From assembly GCF_023050945.1 (NCBI RefSeq), contig NZ_JALKIM010000005.1:29440-93439 (forward strand): a stretch of 64,000 nucleotides of DNA. The letters are read 5' to 3'. Source of the DNA: Anaerobiospirillum sp. NML120448. Lineage in GTDB: Bacteria; Pseudomonadota; Gammaproteobacteria; Enterobacterales; Succinivibrionaceae. The translations under genes were made by a program, and so were the position numbers. Below, in pieces: positions 62,226 through 64,000 of this stretch (the stretch's first letter is position 1; each line of letters opens with the position of its first letter). Under the pieces are notes generated by a model. That model worked only from the letters and a program-made list of their open reading frames with translations, made no database searches and was not told the DNA's origin.

Positions 62226-63647
62226 ATGGCTCAATATTCATTAGCTTTTGACTTCGGTGCCACTTCTATTCGCGCCATTTTAGGTGCAGTTGAAAATGGT
62301 CGTTTTGTTACCACTGAAGTAATGCGTATGTCTCACCAGCGTGTGACCGAAGATGGCCGCAGCCGTTGGGAGTGGGACAAGATCGTAAATAAGGTTGTTG
62401 AGACCATTAAGGCTCATGCCCACGAGATCTCCTCTATTGCTGTTAACACCTGGGGTGTAGATTTTGGTGTTGTCGGTGAGGATGGTAAGTTATTAGTAAA
62501 TCCAATCTCCTACCGTGATGCCCGCCACAATGAAGGCTTTGAGTATGCTCAAGAGACCTTAAGCCAAGAGCAAATCTTTATGGCCACTGGCAACCAAATC
62601 ATGTCTATCAACTCTTTATTCCAATTATTGGTTTTAAAGAAAGATAGCGCCCAAGGCTGCCCTACTTACAACAAGATCAACAAGCTCTTAATGCTTCCAG
62701 ACCTTTTAAACTACTTATTAACAGGTCAACAACGTGCTGAGCTTACTATTGCCTCAACCTCACAATTACTAGATCTCCGTACCAAGAAGTTTGCTGAGCC
62801 AATTTTACAAGCTTACGGTATTAAAGAGAGCATATTTGCTCCTATCGTATACCCAACCGAAGTTGTAGGTTCTATCAAGGACAGCTTAATTCCAGAGCTT
62901 CGTGAGCTTAACAAGGATATCAAGGTAATTGCCTGCGCCTCTCACGATACTGCTAGCGCCGTATTATTAACCGAAGCCTATACCGATCGCGATACAGCTT
63001 TCTTATCTTGCGGTACTTGGTCATTAATTGGTGGCTTAACTGATGAGCCAGTAATTAGCAAAGAAGCCTTTGCTCGTGACTTAACTAACGAGACTGGTTT
63101 TGCTGGCAGCAATATGTTCTTCAAGAACATCACTGGTCTTTACATTCTTGAAATGTTAAAGAACCAGCTCGAGGCCAAGCGTGGCGCTAAGATTCCATTC
63201 GATGAAATCACCGCTTACGTTGAAAACTGCCCAGTTGATCAATTTGTTGATGTTGGTGCTGAGGTCTTTGCTCAAAACGAATTTGATGTTAAAGAGGCTA
63301 TCAACTCTTTATTAGGCACTAAGTTTGAAAATGACTTCGACTACTTCAAGGTAATTTATTTATCTTTAGCTAAGAAGTATCACGCTACCTTACAAGATAT
63401 CGAAACTATCTTACAAAAGAAGTTCAAGAAGCTTCACATGATTGGTGGTGGTACTCAGTCTAAGTTCTTATGCCAATTAGTTTCCAATGTAACTGGTCTG
63501 GAAGTAATCGCAGGCCCAATGGAAGCTACCGCTTATGGCAATTTACTTGCTCAAAAGATTGCTCTTAAAGAGTTTGACAGCTTAGAGCAAGGCCGCAAGG
63601 TAATCTTAGACTCCTCTGAGTTTAAGGTTTACCACCCACAAGTTTAA
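62226..63647 (+). CDS. FGGY-family sugar kinase, RhaB-like, probable L-fuculokinase
   Basis: 473 aa. ATP/sugar kinase fold: DFGATSIRAILG (9-20), IAVNTWGVDFGVVGEDGKLLVNPISYRD (~76-103), ASHDTASAV, SCGTWSLIG, LHMIGGGTQSKFLCQLVSNVTG and AGPMEATAYGN. These are closer to rhamnulokinase RhaB than to enteric FucK. Between fucP and fucI it most likely phosphorylates L-fuculose; use on rhamnulose is not excluded. GAGGAT lies 11 nt before the ATG. The last part lacks the long RhaB C-terminal tail. Confidence 0.85.
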   Translation: MAQYSLAFDFGATSIRAILGAVENGRFVTTEVMRMSHQRVTEDGRSRWEWDKIVNKVVETIKAHAHEISSIAVNTWGVDFGVVGEDGKLLVNPISYRDARHNEGFEYAQETLSQEQIFMATGNQIMSINSLFQLLVLKKDSAQGCPTYNKINKLLMLPDLLNYLLTGQQRAELTIASTSQLLDLRTKKFAEPILQAYGIKESIFAPIVYPTEVVGSIKDSLIPELRELNKDIKVIACASHDTASAVLLTEAYTDRDTAFLSCGTWSLIGGLTDEPVISKEAFARDLTNETGFAGSNMFFKNITGLYILEMLKNQLEAKRGAKIPFDEITAYVENCPVDQFVDVGAEVFAQNEFDVKEAINSLLGTKFENDFDYFKVIYLSLAKKYHATLQDIETILQKKFKKLHMIGGGTQSKFLCQLVSNVTGLEVIAGPMEATAYGNLLAQKIALKEFDSLEQGRKVILDSSEFKVYHPQV

Positions 63648-63861
63648 TCATTAAGTAAAGCTAAGCTTTCTTAATCAGGAATAGCACACAGATAGAGTCC
63701 TGTACTTAACTAAGACAATTAAGAGCCAGCGATAAAGCTCTAGATGGGCCTAAAAAGGCACAAGCACTTAAGGGCTCTATTTGAAATCATTTGCTAAGTT
63801 TTAATTCCACTGCATGCAACGACTTATGTTTAGTCGTTGCTTTGAAAATAAGGTATATATC

Positions 63862-64000
63862 ATGTCACATCCAAAGATTGGTATTCGTCCTACTATTGAT
63901 GGTCGTCGTGGCCCATTAAAGGTTCGTGAGTCCTTAGAAGAGCAAACCATGAACATGGCTAAGAGCGCTGCTGAGCTCTTACGTGCTAACTTAAAGTACT
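63862..64000 (+). CDS. fucI: L-fucose isomerase, 5' end only (runs off the right edge)
   Basis: 46 codons are visible: [20 protein letters not shown] then [20 protein letters not shown]. This is almost the same as the E. coli FucI N-terminus (PKIGIRPVIDGRR and [20 protein letters not shown]), so identification is firm despite truncation. It converts L-fucose to L-fuculose, feeding the kinase encoded upstream. AAGG lies 9 nt before the ATG. 214 nt separate it from the kinase stop. Confidence 0.93.
   Translation, partial: MSHPKIGIRPTIDGRRGPLKVRESLEEQTMNMAKSAAELLRANLKY

Overview
The window looks like chromosome from an AT-rich gammaproteobacterium of the Aeromonadales/Succinivibrionaceae type (inference). 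The gene set fits a carbohydrate-fermenting gut anaerobe. Pointers are a MotY-type flagellar protein, the classical tig-clpP-clpX-lon order, a complete set of general PTS proteins and many glycan/sugar genes. No rRNA, tRNA, insertion sequence, prophage or CRISPR array was recognised.

Layout. 1-1853 (-): C-terminally cut gene for a Q/A/G-rich protein with a terminal membrane segment. 2690-3532 (+): amino-acid-type periplasmic binding protein. 3924-12523 (-): five-gene operon resembling E. coli yehLMP(Q): MoxR-type AAA+ ATPase, giant DUF5682-like protein with a histone-H1-like tail, vWA protein, and two unrecognised proteins. 13539-15176 (-): chemotaxis receptor. 15704-18193 (+): SppA with a G/N/Y-rich cytosolic extension. 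18948-27003 (-): lon, clpX, clpP, tig; Lon has a K/A/S/T-rich N-terminal tail and ClpP a ~400-residue disordered C-terminal tail. 28431-29528 (+): GH84 N-acetylglucosaminidase. 29601-32419 (-): Sel1-repeat protein and MotY. 33412-36003 (+): crr-ptsI-ptsH, the reverse of the enteric order. 37001-38461 (+): NagE-like EIICB. 38592-41191 (-): aminotransferase and a MetN-like ATPase with an odd tail. 42121-44044 (+): CBM9-like protein and NagA. 44269-44589 (-): small membrane protein. 45222-46952 (+): SulP transporter. 48001-48558 (+): Gly/Ala-rich membrane protein. 48723-53899: AraC regulator (-) divergent from a GPH symporter and a GH51 arabinofuranosidase (+). 54254-55621 (-): PC4/YdbC-domain protein embedded in disordered sequence. 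56001-56450: array of ten ~46-bp repeats. 56601-57602 (-): second AraC regulator. 60405-end (+): fucP, a RhaB-like fuculokinase and the start of fucI.

How the genes work together. GH84, NagE, NagA and Crr/PtsI/HPr together support release, PTS uptake and deacetylation of N-acetylglucosamine; the NagE-like protein has no EIIA domain, so Crr is the likely phosphodonor. GPH plus GH51 would import and cleave arabinosides. FucP/kinase/FucI form a fucose pathway whose aldolase is not in the window. These sugars (GlcNAc, fucose, arabinose) fit a mucin/plant-glycan niche.

Two themes stand out. First, unrelated housekeeping and accessory proteins (ClpP, Lon, SppA, DUF5682-like, PC4-like, the left-edge protein, one AraC regulator) carry long low-complexity, probably disordered, extensions. 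Second, intergenic regions are long and rich in simple tandem repeats of 5-7 bp, dispersed hairpins and palindromes. Starts were adjusted from GTG/TTG to a downstream ATG with a visible Shine-Dalgarno for clpP, motY, the GPH symporter, the PC4-like gene and the 106-aa membrane protein.
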